Shown piece after piece: positions 1 to 8,109 of a stretch of 64,000 bases of DNA. The stretch spans positions 62,001-126,000 of the forward strand of contig CAWAVV010000020.1 in NCBI GenBank assembly GCA_963785565.1, written 5' to 3'. Made by a program: the position numbers and the translations under genes. The notes beneath the pieces are model-generated. The model was not told the origin of the DNA. It was given only the letters and a program-made list of their open reading frames with translations, and made no database searches. Within the stretch, counting starts at the first letter, position 1. Every line of letters begins with the position of its first letter. The stretch comes from AP-15 sp963785565. Lineage in GTDB: Bacteria; Pseudomonadota; Alphaproteobacteria; ATCC43930; CGMCC-115725.

Positions 1-326
1 CCGAGCCAGGCATCGTCGACCTTGCGGGCCCACCGGGCGATATCGGCATCGGCCTTTTCACGAACCGCTGACAGCTCGGCGAAGTCGTCGATCATTTGCG
101 CGCTCTGCTTGATCGGCGTGTCGGGTTTCGGCCAATTGTCGAAGCGCGACATCCATTGCCGATCGCCCCACAGGATGTGGGTCAGGGTGCCGTGGATCGA
201 GCCCCAGAATGCGCCCCGCGGCGCCCGCCGCTCAGCCTCCGAAAGGCGCGCGGCGGCGCCGTATAGACGACGGTTCATCTCGGCGTTGTAGGCGGCCATG
301 GTGCGGATATAGGCGGGGGTAATCAT
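1..326 (-). CDS. DinB family protein (partial, C-terminus outside window)
   Basis: The minus-strand frame from ATG at 326 runs to the window edge. It gives an N-terminal segment with NAEMNRRLY, a conserved GAFWGSIHGTLTHILWGDR stretch and a WMSRFDNWPKPD stretch. These fit the DinB/YfiT-like four-helix metal-binding family, in which the His of the IHGTLTHIL helix is a usual metal ligand. This family is not DNA polymerase IV. Its biochemical role is mostly unknown; members act as thiol-dependent metalloenzymes or stress-induced proteins. The gene ends beyond base 1, so the C-terminal metal ligands cannot be checked. It lies 30 bp downstream of the enoyl-CoA hydratase gene on the same strand and may be co-transcribed with it. 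Confidence 0.75.
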   Translation of the reverse strand, partial: MITPAYIRTMAAYNAEMNRRLYGAAARLSEAERRAPRGAFWGSIHGTLTHILWGDRQWMSRFDNWPKPDTPIKQSAQMIDDFAELSAVREKADADIARWARKVDDAWL

Positions 327-356
327 CGAAAGCCCTCGTGCTGATCGTAAAGCAGG

Positions 357-1157
357 TCACCGGCCCTTGAACGGCCCGGGCCGGCGCTTTTCGGCAAAAG
401 CGCGCGCCGCCTCGTGAAAATCTTCGCTGAGATAGAGCTTTAGCGGGGCCGTGTGCATCGCGACCTCGCGTTCGAGCTGCTCCATATGCCAGCGCCGGGT
501 GCGCACCGTCGCGCGCACCGAGAGCGGCGGGTTCGCCGCGACCGCGGCCGCGAGTTCGCGCGCGGCCTCGAGATGCCGGCCCGTCGGCGCCACACGGTTG
601 ACGATGCCCGCCGCAAGCGCCTCTTCGGCGGTGAAGAAGCGCCCGGTCAGCGCCACCTCGCTGGCGAAAGCCGCACCCCCGCGAAAATTCAGCAACGCCC
701 AGTATTTCGAGCCGCCGAGCCCGCGCGATGTCTCGGTCACCTGGAACTTGGTCCCGGCCTCGGCGACGATCAGGTCGCATTCCAGCACGATCCCAAGGGC
801 GAGGCCCATCGCGTAGCCGTGCGGCGCGGCGATGACCGGCTTCCAGTTGACCGATCGGGTCAACAGATCGGCGGAATTGGCGCCCCAGCCCTGCGGCCCG
901 CCATGCTGCAGGAACTCCTCGCGGCGGCGCAGCTGACGCTGATGCACATCGGCGCCGCTCGAAAAGGCGCGGCCGGCGCCGCAGATGATCGCGACCTCCG
1001 CTTCCGGATCGAGATCGAAGCGGCGCAGCGCATCCGCCAGATGCCGCACCAGATCGTCGCTGAAGGCGTTGAGCCGATCCGGCCGGTTTAAGGTCAGGGT
1101 CGCGATCCGATCCGCGCACGTATATTCGACCAGACTCTCGGCACCGGTATCGGCCAT
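357..1157 (-). CDS. enoyl-CoA hydratase/isomerase family protein
   Basis: 266 residues, normal for the crotonase superfamily. The N-terminal half has the signature NRPDRLNAFSDDLV and the oxyanion-hole segment GAGRAFSSGADV, followed by the second hydratase block APHGYAMGLALGIVLECDLIVA. The C-terminus carries the trimerisation helices. Such proteins hydrate or isomerise acyl-CoA esters in the cytosol. The first catalytic Glu of the classical hydratase (in GGGCE) is not in its usual form here, so the substrate and exact reaction are open. The ATG at 1157 was chosen over upstream options because an AGGAGCAGGAG ribosome-binding site lies directly before it and the family alignment starts there. 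The DinB-like gene follows on the same strand. Confidence 0.85.
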   Translation of the reverse strand: MADTGAESLVEYTCADRIATLTLNRPDRLNAFSDDLVRHLADALRRFDLDPEAEVAIICGAGRAFSSGADVHQRQLRRREEFLQHGGPQGWGANSADLLTRSVNWKPVIAAPHGYAMGLALGIVLECDLIVAEAGTKFQVTETSRGLGGSKYWALLNFRGGAAFASEVALTGRFFTAEEALAAGIVNRVAPTGRHLEAARELAAAVAANPPLSVRATVRTRRWHMEQLEREVAMHTAPLKLYLSEDFHEAARAFAEKRRPGPFKGR

Positions 1158-1399
1158 TCTCCTGCTCCTTCCCCGGGGCGGTTGCCGGCTCGCCAGCCGC
1201 GATCGGATTGCGGCGGGCGGCCTGCGCAGCCGAGATTGGTACACCGGTCGGGGTCGAGTCCAGCGCCGTACCGGGAGGGAGGCAGGGGTCGCGCCGCATC
1301 GAGGATTGCAATTCGAACGGCGCGCTTGTCGTTGGCGCGCGATCGGGGCAGTTTCGGCGGCCATGCGCTTGGCGGCGCGGCAAAATGATGGAGGGGAGG

Positions 1400-2578
1400 A
1401 TGCGTTCGACGCTTCTTACGGTGGCTCTGATTGCTGGCGGCCTGGTCGGTTCAGCATGGATCCCGGTATTCGGGCAGACCCTGATCGTCGGCAACGACGA
1501 GAAGAACGGGGTCGACCAGAACCTCAAGCCGATAATTCGCGAGCCCGGTCACGACACTTTGTCGGTGCTCGACATCTCGAATCCGGGTGCGCCGCGCATC
1601 ACCGCGACGATCCCGCTGATCAATTCCGTCGTCGGGCCGCCGACCAACCTCGCGATCGTGCCGCCGGGCGACATCGCCCTCGTCGCCAACTCGCTGATGC
1701 CGGTGATCCAGGGATGGGGCCATCGGCTGGAGCCCGACGACAAGGTCTTCATCGTCGATCTGAAGGCGAGCCCGCCCAAGGTGATCGGCACGGTCACGGT
1801 CGGCAAACAGCCTTCGGGTATGGCGGTCAGCCCCAATGGCGATCTGGCGCTGGTCGCCAACCGCGCCGACGGTACGATCTCGGTCCTTTCGATCCACGGG
1901 TCGGAGGTCCTGGTCGCCGATACCGTATCTGTCGGCGCCGCCGCCGACCTGGTATCGGCCGTCGCCATCACCCCGGATGGGAAGCACGCGCTTGCGGCCA
2001 AGGCTGCCGCCAACAAGGTGGCGCTGCTGACCATCGACGGCGGCAAGGTCAGCTACGCTAAACGCGATCTGCCGACCGGCATCTTTCCCTACAACGTCGC
2101 AGTGACGCCCGACGGGAAATTGGCGCTGACCGCCGACAATGGCGGCGGCGGGGGTTCCGACGGCAATCTCGACACCGTCGGCGTCATCGATCTCACGGCC
2201 AACCCGCCGCGGGTCATCGATCACGTGACGGTCGGCGATTCGCCCGAAGGTCTGGCGATCAGCCCGAAGGGGAATCTCGCGGTGTCAATTCAGGCGGAAG
2301 GCTCAAACCAGCCAAAGACGGTGTTTTTTCATCATGCGGGCGGCAGCGTCGCCGTCCTCACGATCGACGGCAACAAGGTCACCAAAACCGGCTCGGTCAC
2401 GGTCGGCGCGCTGCCCGAAGGGGTCGCCTTCAGCGCCGACGGCAGCTATCTCTACGTCGGCAATTTCATCGACGGCGATCTGTCGATCCTTAAGGTCGAC
2501 GGCGCCAACGTGACCGACACCGGGCATCGGCTGAAGATGCCGGGTCACCCGGCTTCGATGCGCAGCGGCCCGCAGTGA
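1400..2578 (+). CDS. secreted YncE-like beta-propeller protein
   Basis: 392 residues. The N-terminus has a signal peptide (MRSTLLTVALIAGGLVGSAW, cleavage near the FGQ site), so the protein is probably periplasmic. The body is a series of about 40-residue repeats with the recurring theme 'P(D/N)G.LAL.AN...G.(I/V)SV(L/I)', typical of seven-bladed YVTN/lactonase-type propellers. Examples are SPNGDLALVANRADGTISVL, TPDGKHALAAKAA and SADGSYLYVGNFIDGDLSIL. A glycine-rich insert (NGGGGGSDGN) sits near residue 250. No catalytic residues of a defined enzyme are evident, so binding or scaffolding is as likely as lactonase activity. The start at 1400 has a GGAGG site 5 nt upstream; in-frame ATGs at 1385 and 1388 lack one. 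Confidence 0.8.
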   Translation: MRSTLLTVALIAGGLVGSAWIPVFGQTLIVGNDEKNGVDQNLKPIIREPGHDTLSVLDISNPGAPRITATIPLINSVVGPPTNLAIVPPGDIALVANSLMPVIQGWGHRLEPDDKVFIVDLKASPPKVIGTVTVGKQPSGMAVSPNGDLALVANRADGTISVLSIHGSEVLVADTVSVGAAADLVSAVAITPDGKHALAAKAAANKVALLTIDGGKVSYAKRDLPTGIFPYNVAVTPDGKLALTADNGGGGGSDGNLDTVGVIDLTANPPRVIDHVTVGDSPEGLAISPKGNLAVSIQAEGSNQPKTVFFHHAGGSVAVLTIDGNKVTKTGSVTVGALPEGVAFSADGSYLYVGNFIDGDLSILKVDGANVTDTGHRLKMPGHPASMRSGPQ

Positions 2579-2585
2579 GGCGGCG

Positions 2586-4949
2586 CTAACCCAGCGCGAG
2601 GAGGCAGGCGCGGGCGGCGGCGTCCAGGATCGCGTCGGCGTCGATGCCATAGGCGCGGTAGAGGTCGGGAATGTCGCCCGATTGGCCAAAGCGCTCGACC
2701 CCCAGCGGGACGATCGGGTTGTGGGCGACGGCGCCGAGCCACGACAGGGTCGCCGGATGAAGATCGCCTACGGTGACCAGCGCCGCGCCCGGCCGCAGCT
2801 GCGCCAATAGCCGCCCGGCCACGCTCGGCCCGCCTTGCGCGGACGCCTCCCGCCAGTCGCGGTGCAGACGATCGGGCGAGGTGATCGCGAGCAGCCCTGC
2901 GCCGGGAATGTCCTCGGCCACCTGCCGATGGGCCGCGAGCGCCTCGGGGGCGACGGCGCCGCAATAGGCGATCGCCAGCTCTGCTCCGGGCTGCGGCTCG
3001 CCGAGCCAATAGGCGCCGGCGACGATCGCCGCGGCGATGTCCGAGTCGACCCTCCGTTTCGGTTGTTCGACCGGCCGCGTCGACAGCCGGAAATAGACCA
3101 ACTCGCCGCCTTCGCGCTGGATCTCGGCGAACGCCCAGCCCAACAGCACCGCGAGTTCGTCGGCAAAGGCCGGCTCGAAACTGGTAAGTCCCGGCTGGGC
3201 GATGCCGACCAGCGGTTCGCCGATCGATTGGTGCGCGCCGCCTTCCGGCGCCAGGGTGATTCCTGACGGGGTCGCCACCAAGATGAAGCGCGCATCCTGA
3301 TAGCAGGCATAGTTCAGCGCATCGTGGCCGCGTTTGATGAACGGGTCGTAGAGGGTGCCGATCGGCAACAGCCGCGCGCCAAACAGCGGCGCCGAGAGGC
3401 CGAGGGCCGCCAATTGCAGGAACAAATTGCTCTCGGCGATGCCGAGCTCGATGTGCTGGCCCTGCGGCGACATCGCCCAGCGCTGCGCCGAGACGACCTT
3501 TTCCTCGCGAAAGGTATCGGCCCGCTCGGCGCGGTCGAAGATCCCGCGGCGGTTGACCCACGGCCCGAGATTGGTCGAGACGGTGACATCGGGCGAGGTG
3601 GTCACGATCCGGCGGGCGAGCTCGGTGTCGCTCGCGGCGATGTCGCCAAGCAGCCGGCCAAAGGCCTCCTGAGTCGACTGGCGCTCGCCGCGCGGGACCG
3701 GAAGATTCGCCGGCGCCGGCACCGGCGCGGCGTCGTGCCAGCGCCGGCCGGACGCCGCGAGCGGCAGCCCGCCGAGGAAAGCGGAGAGCCGGGCGGCGGG
3801 CAGGTCGAGGCCGGCGAACAAATCCCATTCAGCGCCCTCCTCCACCATCATGCTGCGCTGGAACGAGGCGATCTGATCGAGGTTCATCAGCCCGGCGTGG
3901 TTGTCCTTGTGGCCGGCGAACGGCAGCCCGTAGCCCTTGATCGTATAGGCGATAAAGCAGGTCGGGCGGTCGTCGACGATGGCATGGAAGGCATCGAGGA
4001 CCGACGCCAGATCGTGACCGCCGAGATTGGTCATCAGCCGCTGCAGCCCGGCGTCGTCGTGATCGTCGAGGATGGCGCGGATCCCGGGATAGCGATTGAG
4101 GTCGCGCTGAAGGTGCTCGCGCCAGCCCTCGCCGCCCTTGTAGACCAGCGCCGAGTAAAGCGAGTTCGGACAGGCGTCGATCCACTCGCGCAGCTGATGG
4201 CCGTCGGGGCGGGCAAAGGCGGCCTCCAGCAGGCGCCCGTATTTCAAGGTGACGACGCGCCAGCCCATCATCTCGAACATCGCGTCGATGCGGCCGAACA
4301 GCCGGTCGGAGACCACGGCGTCGAGGCTCTGGCGATTGTAATCGATAACCCACCACAGGTTGCGCACGTCGTGCTTCCAGCCTTCGAGCAACGCCTCGAA
4401 GATGTTGCCTTCGTCGAGTTCGGCATCGCCCGCGAGCGCGATCATCCGGCCCGGCGGTTCGTCGGTCGGAACCAGTTCCTTCAATCGCAAATAGTCCTGC
4501 GCGATCGAGCTGAACAACGTCATGCCGACCCCGAGGCCGACGGAACCGGTCGAGAAATCGACGATATCGCCGTCCTTGGTCCGCGACGGATAGGATTGGG
4601 CGCCGCCATAGGCTCGGAACCGCTCCAATTTCTCACGCGTCTGATGGCCGAGCAGGTACTGGATCGCGTGAAACACCGGCGAGGCGTGCGGCTTGACCGC
4701 GACCCGGTCCTGCGGGCGCAGCACGTCGAAATAAAGTGCCGTCATCAGGGTCGCTACCGATGCGCTCGACGCCTGATGCCCGCCGACCTTGAGCCCGTCC
4801 CAATTCGGGCGCAGATGGTTGGCGTTGTGGATCATCCAGGTCGACAGCCAAAGCACCTTGCGCTCGAGCGCCGTCAGGCAGGCGAGTTTATCCTCTGGCT
4901 CGGCATCCGGCTTATGGTCGAGATCGCCTTCGAGGGCGCGCAACATCAT
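2586..4949 (-). CDS. AceE/transketolase-like thiamine diphosphate enzyme
   Basis: About 787 residues. The N-terminal domain resembles homodimeric pyruvate dehydrogenase E1 (AceE) and transketolase: HNANHLRPNWDGLKVGGHQASSASV-type residues, the FSTGSVGLGVG block, and a ThDP/Mg motif GDAELDEGN near residue 175 followed by a conserved Asn in WWVIDYNRQSLD. The pyrimidine-binding domain (ELGIAESNLFL near residue 500) and a transketolase C-terminal domain follow. It is about 100 residues shorter than typical AceE, and no E2 or E3 genes are nearby, so it may act alone as a 2-oxoacid or ketose enzyme. Substrate is unknown. ATG codons at 4949 and 4946 both follow a GGGAG site. It is divergent from erpA. 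Confidence 0.8.
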   Translation of the reverse strand: MMLRALEGDLDHKPDAEPEDKLACLTALERKVLWLSTWMIHNANHLRPNWDGLKVGGHQASSASVATLMTALYFDVLRPQDRVAVKPHASPVFHAIQYLLGHQTREKLERFRAYGGAQSYPSRTKDGDIVDFSTGSVGLGVGMTLFSSIAQDYLRLKELVPTDEPPGRMIALAGDAELDEGNIFEALLEGWKHDVRNLWWVIDYNRQSLDAVVSDRLFGRIDAMFEMMGWRVVTLKYGRLLEAAFARPDGHQLREWIDACPNSLYSALVYKGGEGWREHLQRDLNRYPGIRAILDDHDDAGLQRLMTNLGGHDLASVLDAFHAIVDDRPTCFIAYTIKGYGLPFAGHKDNHAGLMNLDQIASFQRSMMVEEGAEWDLFAGLDLPAARLSAFLGGLPLAASGRRWHDAAPVPAPANLPVPRGERQSTQEAFGRLLGDIAASDTELARRIVTTSPDVTVSTNLGPWVNRRGIFDRAERADTFREEKVVSAQRWAMSPQGQHIELGIAESNLFLQLAALGLSAPLFGARLLPIGTLYDPFIKRGHDALNYACYQDARFILVATPSGITLAPEGGAHQSIGEPLVGIAQPGLTSFEPAFADELAVLLGWAFAEIQREGGELVYFRLSTRPVEQPKRRVDSDIAAAIVAGAYWLGEPQPGAELAIAYCGAVAPEALAAHRQVAEDIPGAGLLAITSPDRLHRDWREASAQGGPSVAGRLLAQLRPGAALVTVGDLHPATLSWLGAVAHNPIVPLGVERFGQSGDIPDLYRAYGIDADAILDAAARACLLALG

Positions 4950-5032
4950 CAACTCCCGCTCAGCGCGCTCATCCTAGCCGATCTCCGGCCGAAAATCTTC
5001 GCCTCCGCCCAAACGCGGGATCAACCATGTAT

Positions 5033-5061
5033 TTGACCAGACTTGCCCGGATGCTTACATA
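5033..5061 (+). promoter_or_regulatory. candidate sigma-70-type promoter for erpA
   Basis: TTGACC at 5033-5038 is followed by a 17-nt spacer and TACATA at 5056-5061, about 50 nt before the erpA ATG. The -35 box is good and the -10 box weak. It sits in the 160-bp gap between the divergent AceE-like gene and erpA. This is inference from motif match only. Confidence 0.35.
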
Positions 5062-5111
5062 CGGTTGCGAGATGCCGGGTGCGAGCCGGCCAAGTTGGGA
5101 GCGTTGCGCAC

Positions 5112-5471
5112 ATGGCCGAAAGCATGGACGGGAACGAGGAGCGCCAGATCGCCCTCACCGAAAGCGCGGTTCGCCGCATCGCCTCGCTCAAGGTGCTGGA
5201 GCAGGCCGAAAATGCGTTTCTGAGGATCGCCGTTTCCGGCGGCGGCTGCTCGGGGTTCCAGTACGGTTTCACCTTTGACGACCAGCGCAACGAAGATGAT
5301 GTGGTGTTCGAGCGCGACGGGGTCGCCGTCGTCGTCGACGACGTATCGCTCGGCTTGTTGAGCGGCGCCGAGATCGATTTCGTCGAGGACCTGATGGGCG
5401 CCTCGTTCCAGATCCGCAACCCCAATGCGGCCTCGTCCTGCGGCTGCGGCAATTCGTTTTCGATCGGCTGA
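5112..5471 (+). CDS. erpA: iron-sulfur cluster insertion protein ErpA (HesB/IscA family)
   Basis: 119 residues with the complete A-type carrier signature: GGGCSGFQYGF gives Cys46 and SSCGCGNSF gives Cys110 and Cys112, the three cluster ligands. The fold core (AVRRIASLK, LRIAVSGGGCSG, FVEDLMGASFQIRNPNA) matches the HesB/IscA/ErpA family closely. The protein accepts Fe-S clusters and delivers them to apo-targets in the cytosol. The absence of isc or suf genes next to it fits ErpA rather than IscA or SufA. A GGGAG site lies about 10 nt before the ATG. The next gene, xth, starts 21 bp after the stop, so the two are likely co-transcribed, an arrangement common in alphaproteobacteria. Confidence 0.92.
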   Translation: MAESMDGNEERQIALTESAVRRIASLKVLEQAENAFLRIAVSGGGCSGFQYGFTFDDQRNEDDVVFERDGVAVVVDDVSLGLLSGAEIDFVEDLMGASFQIRNPNAASSCGCGNSFSIG

Positions 5472-5492
5472 GCCTGGCGATCGATCGCGGCC

Positions 5493-6263
5493 GTGAAGAT
5501 CGCGAGCTGGAACGTCAATTCGGTCAAGGCGCGGCTGCCGCATCTCCTTGCGTTTCTCCAAGACGCGCAGCCCGATATCGTCTGCCTGCAGGAGACCAAA
5601 TGTCTCGTCGCCGATTTCCCGACTTTGGAGATCGCGGCGCTCGGCTACCATGTCGAGGCGATCGGCCAGCGCTCGTATAACGGGGTGGCGTTATTGTCGA
5701 AGCAGCCGCCGGAGGAGCTGGTCAGCGGACTGCCCGGCATGGAAGCGGACGAGCAGGCGCGCTATCTCGAGGCGACTTTCGGCGCCGCCCGCGTCGCGGC
5801 GATCTATCTGCCCAACGGTAATCCGGTCGGAACCGACAAGTTCACTTACAAGCTCGCCTGGATGGAGCAGCTGGTCGGCCGTGCGCGTGAGCTGCTGAGC
5901 CGCGAAATCCCGTTCGTGCTCGCCGGCGACTATAACATCTGTCCCGCCGACGAAGACGTGTACGACCCGGTGGCGTTCCGCGACGACGCGCTGTGCCGGC
6001 TCGAAGCGCGCTCGCGTTTTCGTGCGCTGATGAATCTCGGGCTGACCGACGCGTACCGGGTCTTTCACCGCGAACCGCACCGCTACACCTTCTGGGACTA
6101 TCAGGCCGGTCGCTGGAACCGCGACGAGGGCCTGCGCATCGACCATCTGCTGTTGTCGCCGCACGCCGCCGATCGGGTCGCCGCCTGTGACATCGACAAA
6201 AAGCCCCGGGGCAAGGAGCGCGCCTCCGACCACACCCCGATCTGGTGCGAGCTGGCGATCTAG
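5493..6263 (+). CDS. xth: exodeoxyribonuclease III
   Basis: 256 residues, the usual length. It has the hallmark motifs of the ExoIII/AP-endonuclease family: MKIASWNVNSVKARLPHLL with the catalytic Asn, LQETKC with the metal-binding Glu near residue 34, AGDYNICPADEDVYDP with the catalytic Asp and Asn, and the C-terminal SDHTPIWCEL with the general-base Asp-His pair. It removes 3'-blocking groups and cuts abasic sites during base-excision repair. The start is GTG at 5493. It follows erpA closely, and its 3' end lies 12 bp from the convergent kamA-like gene, leaving almost no room for a terminator. Confidence 0.95.
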   Translation: MKIASWNVNSVKARLPHLLAFLQDAQPDIVCLQETKCLVADFPTLEIAALGYHVEAIGQRSYNGVALLSKQPPEELVSGLPGMEADEQARYLEATFGAARVAAIYLPNGNPVGTDKFTYKLAWMEQLVGRARELLSREIPFVLAGDYNICPADEDVYDPVAFRDDALCRLEARSRFRALMNLGLTDAYRVFHREPHRYTFWDYQAGRWNRDEGLRIDHLLLSPHAADRVAACDIDKKPRGKERASDHTPIWCELAI

Positions 6264-6275
6264 GGGCAGCCGCCG

Positions 6276-7331
6276 TCATTCGTTTGCATCGGCAGGATCG
6301 GGCGGATAGGCGTGCCGGACCCCGGTTCCGTCCTCTACGATCCACCCGCCGGCAGCCGCATCAGGGGCGGCGGCGCTCGCGGCGAGCGGCACTTTGCCGT
6401 AGCCGCCTGGAATGTCGAGCACATAGGTCGGCTGGCATAGTCCGGAAGCGCGGGTGCGCAACGAGCGCACCAGACGCTGGCCCTCGGCGATCCCGGTGCG
6501 GAAATGCGCGGTGCCGCGGGCGAGATCGGCATGGTGCAGGTAATAAGGCTTGACTCGCATTGCCACGAGCCCTCGAAACAAGGCTTCGAGCACTGCGGCA
6601 TCGTCGTTGACGCCGCGCAGCAACACGGTCTGCGACAGGACCGGGATGCCGGCGCGGACCAGCCGGGTGACGGCCGCTTTCGCCGCCGCGGTCAGTTCGC
6701 GCGGATGATTCGCGTGGACCACGACATAAACCGCCTTCTCCGCCGTGAGCGCCGCGACCAGAGCCGCGGTCACCCGAGCCGGATCGACCACCGGGACTCG
6801 GGTGTGAAACCGGATCACGCCGAGATGCGGGATTTCGTCGAGCGCCCGCACGATGGCGGCGAGGCGGCGCGGCGCCAGCACGAACGGGTCACCGCCGGTG
6901 ACGATGACCTCCCAGATCTCCGGCCGTTCGCGGATATAGGCGTAGGCCCGTTCGAGCGCCGCCGGCTCCAACATCGCCGGCTTCTTGCCGACCGCCTCAC
7001 GGCGAAAGCAGAAGCGACAATAGACCGGACACAGCAAGGTCGGCTTCAGCAACACCCGGTCGCGATGGCGATGCACGATGCCCGGAACCGGCGACCACCG
7101 CTGGTCGCCGATCGGGTCGGCCAATTCCTCTTCGGCGACGGCAAGTTCCGCCGCACTCGGCACAAACTGCGCCGCGATCGGATCGTGGTCGTCACCGGGG
7201 TCGATCAGCGCCGCCATATCCTCGGTCACCGCGACCGAATATCGTTCCGCTACCCGCCGAATCTCGCCGAGCCTCCCGGGCTCGACCAACCCGCCAGAAA
7301 CAAGGTTTTCTGCACGAAGCGTGATAGCCAT
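6276..7331 (-). CDS. KamA-family radical SAM protein (lysine 2,3-aminomutase-like)
   Basis: 351 residues. The radical SAM cluster motif is CPVYCRFCF, with Cys101, Cys105 and Cys108 in the C-x3-C-x2-C spacing of this family. It is followed by VIVTGGDP (SAM-binding GGDP), HTRVPVVDP and VVHANHPRE. These define lysine 2,3-aminomutase and its EF-P-modifying relative EpmB. The enzyme isomerises an L-lysine amino group using SAM, a 4Fe-4S cluster and PLP. At 351 residues it is nearer EpmB-like proteins than catabolic KamA (about 415). Neither epmA nor efp is adjacent, so free-lysine and EF-P roles cannot be separated. The ATG is at 7331. Confidence 0.88.
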   Translation of the reverse strand: MAITLRAENLVSGGLVEPGRLGEIRRVAERYSVAVTEDMAALIDPGDDHDPIAAQFVPSAAELAVAEEELADPIGDQRWSPVPGIVHRHRDRVLLKPTLLCPVYCRFCFRREAVGKKPAMLEPAALERAYAYIRERPEIWEVIVTGGDPFVLAPRRLAAIVRALDEIPHLGVIRFHTRVPVVDPARVTAALVAALTAEKAVYVVVHANHPRELTAAAKAAVTRLVRAGIPVLSQTVLLRGVNDDAAVLEALFRGLVAMRVKPYYLHHADLARGTAHFRTGIAEGQRLVRSLRTRASGLCQPTYVLDIPGGYGKVPLAASAAAPDAAAGGWIVEDGTGVRHAYPPDPADANE

Positions 7332-7430
7332 TTCGCGGTCTGCGGCAACAATGTGATCGAGCTGCTACGGCAGCCCCGAGGATAAACTGCGGCGCGTGTC
7401 GTCGCCACCCGCTTAAGTGCGGAGAGCTCC

Positions 7431-7468
7431 TTGACATTGTGGCGGTGTGTATGCATATTGTAGATGCA
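7431..7468 (+). promoter_or_regulatory. brnTA promoter with overlapping palindrome
   Basis: TTGACA at 7431-7436 is a perfect -35 box. A -10-like CATATT/TATTGT region lies 17-19 nt downstream. The inverted pair TGCAT (7452-7456) and ATGCA (7464-7468) overlaps the -10 region and is a natural operator candidate. BrnA antitoxins are known to repress their own operon; binding here is inference. Confidence 0.55.
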
Positions 7469-7538
7469 CATGGCGCGCTGCGGAAGCGCGATGGTCGGCT
7501 CTCCCCGGTGGAGCTTCGCGCGGCCAGGAGCAGCGCAC

Positions 7539-7838
7539 ATGGCCGACTTCGAGTGGGACCCAGCAAAAGAAGAAAAGAACGTCAGGGAACGAGACCTTGA
7601 TTTCACGACGGCTTCCCGGATCTGGGCTGGACCGGTGCTGGAAGAGATCGATGGCCGGCGAGATTATGGTGAGACGCGTATATTGGCGTTCGGTAAGATC
7701 GATGGCCGTCTCATAGCCGTTCTCTTCACATGGCGCGGGGTACGCCGCCGCATCATCTCAGCCCGAAAGGCTAATAGACGTGAGCAAAGACGCTTCGAGG
7801 CAGAAATCCGCAACGGCCCAGCACCACTCTCGGACTGA
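7539..7838 (+). CDS. brnT: BrnT family toxin
   Basis: 99 residues. The N-terminus FEWDPAKEEKN and the C-terminal block ISARKANRREQRRFE are diagnostic of BrnT (RelE-like ribonuclease fold). The centre has YGETRILAFGKIDGRLIAVLFTWR, the usual 'R...G...GR...V..T.R' strand pair. BrnT cleaves RNA and slows growth when not bound by BrnA. The ATG at 7539 is preceded by an AGGAG site 9 nt upstream; an upstream in-frame ATG at 7464 lies on the promoter palindrome and was rejected. The gene overlaps brnA by 59 bp in another frame, the standard toxin-first order for this system. Confidence 0.92.
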   Translation: MADFEWDPAKEEKNVRERDLDFTTASRIWAGPVLEEIDGRRDYGETRILAFGKIDGRLIAVLFTWRGVRRRIISARKANRREQRRFEAEIRNGPAPLSD

Positions 7839-8088
7839 TTGGTCGCGGTTCGACGCTATAACGGACGCCGAAATTGAAGCGTCGGTTCGCGATGACCCGG
7901 ATGCGCCGCCACTCGTCGCTGACGATTGGTTTGCGTCGGCGACGCTGGTCATGCCGAAACCAAAGGAGCAGATCAGCATCCGGCTCGATCGCGACGTGCT
8001 GGAACACTTCAGGCGATATCCGCGCTATCAGACCCGGATCAACGCGATCTTGCGGGCCGCGATGGAGCACGAAAAGAAGGCGGGCTGA
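7780..8088 (+). CDS. brnA: BrnA family antitoxin
   Basis: 102 residues starting at GTG 7780 inside the 3' end of brnT. The N-terminus is charged and probably flexible (toxin-binding). The middle DWFASATLVMPKPKEQISIRLDRDVLEHFRR is the BrnA ribbon-helix-helix DNA-binding segment, followed by YQTRINAILRAAMEHEKK. It neutralises BrnT by forming a tight complex that also binds the operon promoter. Translational coupling through the overlap would keep antitoxin output tied to toxin output. The system lies between kamA-like and valS, both core genes, which suggests insertion of a small stability or stress module. Confidence 0.92.
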   Translation: MSKDASRQKSATAQHHSRTDWSRFDAITDAEIEASVRDDPDAPPLVADDWFASATLVMPKPKEQISIRLDRDVLEHFRRYPRYQTRINAILRAAMEHEKKAG

Positions 8089-8109
8089 ACCAGCGCGCCG
8101 CTCCCGAAC

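Noticed and set aside
1..326. DNA polymerase IV (DinB polymerase)
   Set aside because: The residues match the DinB/YfiT metal-binding helical family, not a Y-family polymerase.
3324..5036. Long plus-strand open frame antisense to the AceE-like gene
   Set aside because: The translation is Arg/Gly/Asp-rich without domain features and mirrors codon structure of the real gene; typical GC-rich shadow. The same applies to long frames antisense to valS, cobG and the BTAD gene.
7464..7838. Longer BrnT starting at ATG 7464
   Set aside because: The extra 25 residues are not BrnT-like and this start overlaps the promoter palindrome; ATG 7539 has the ribosome-binding site.
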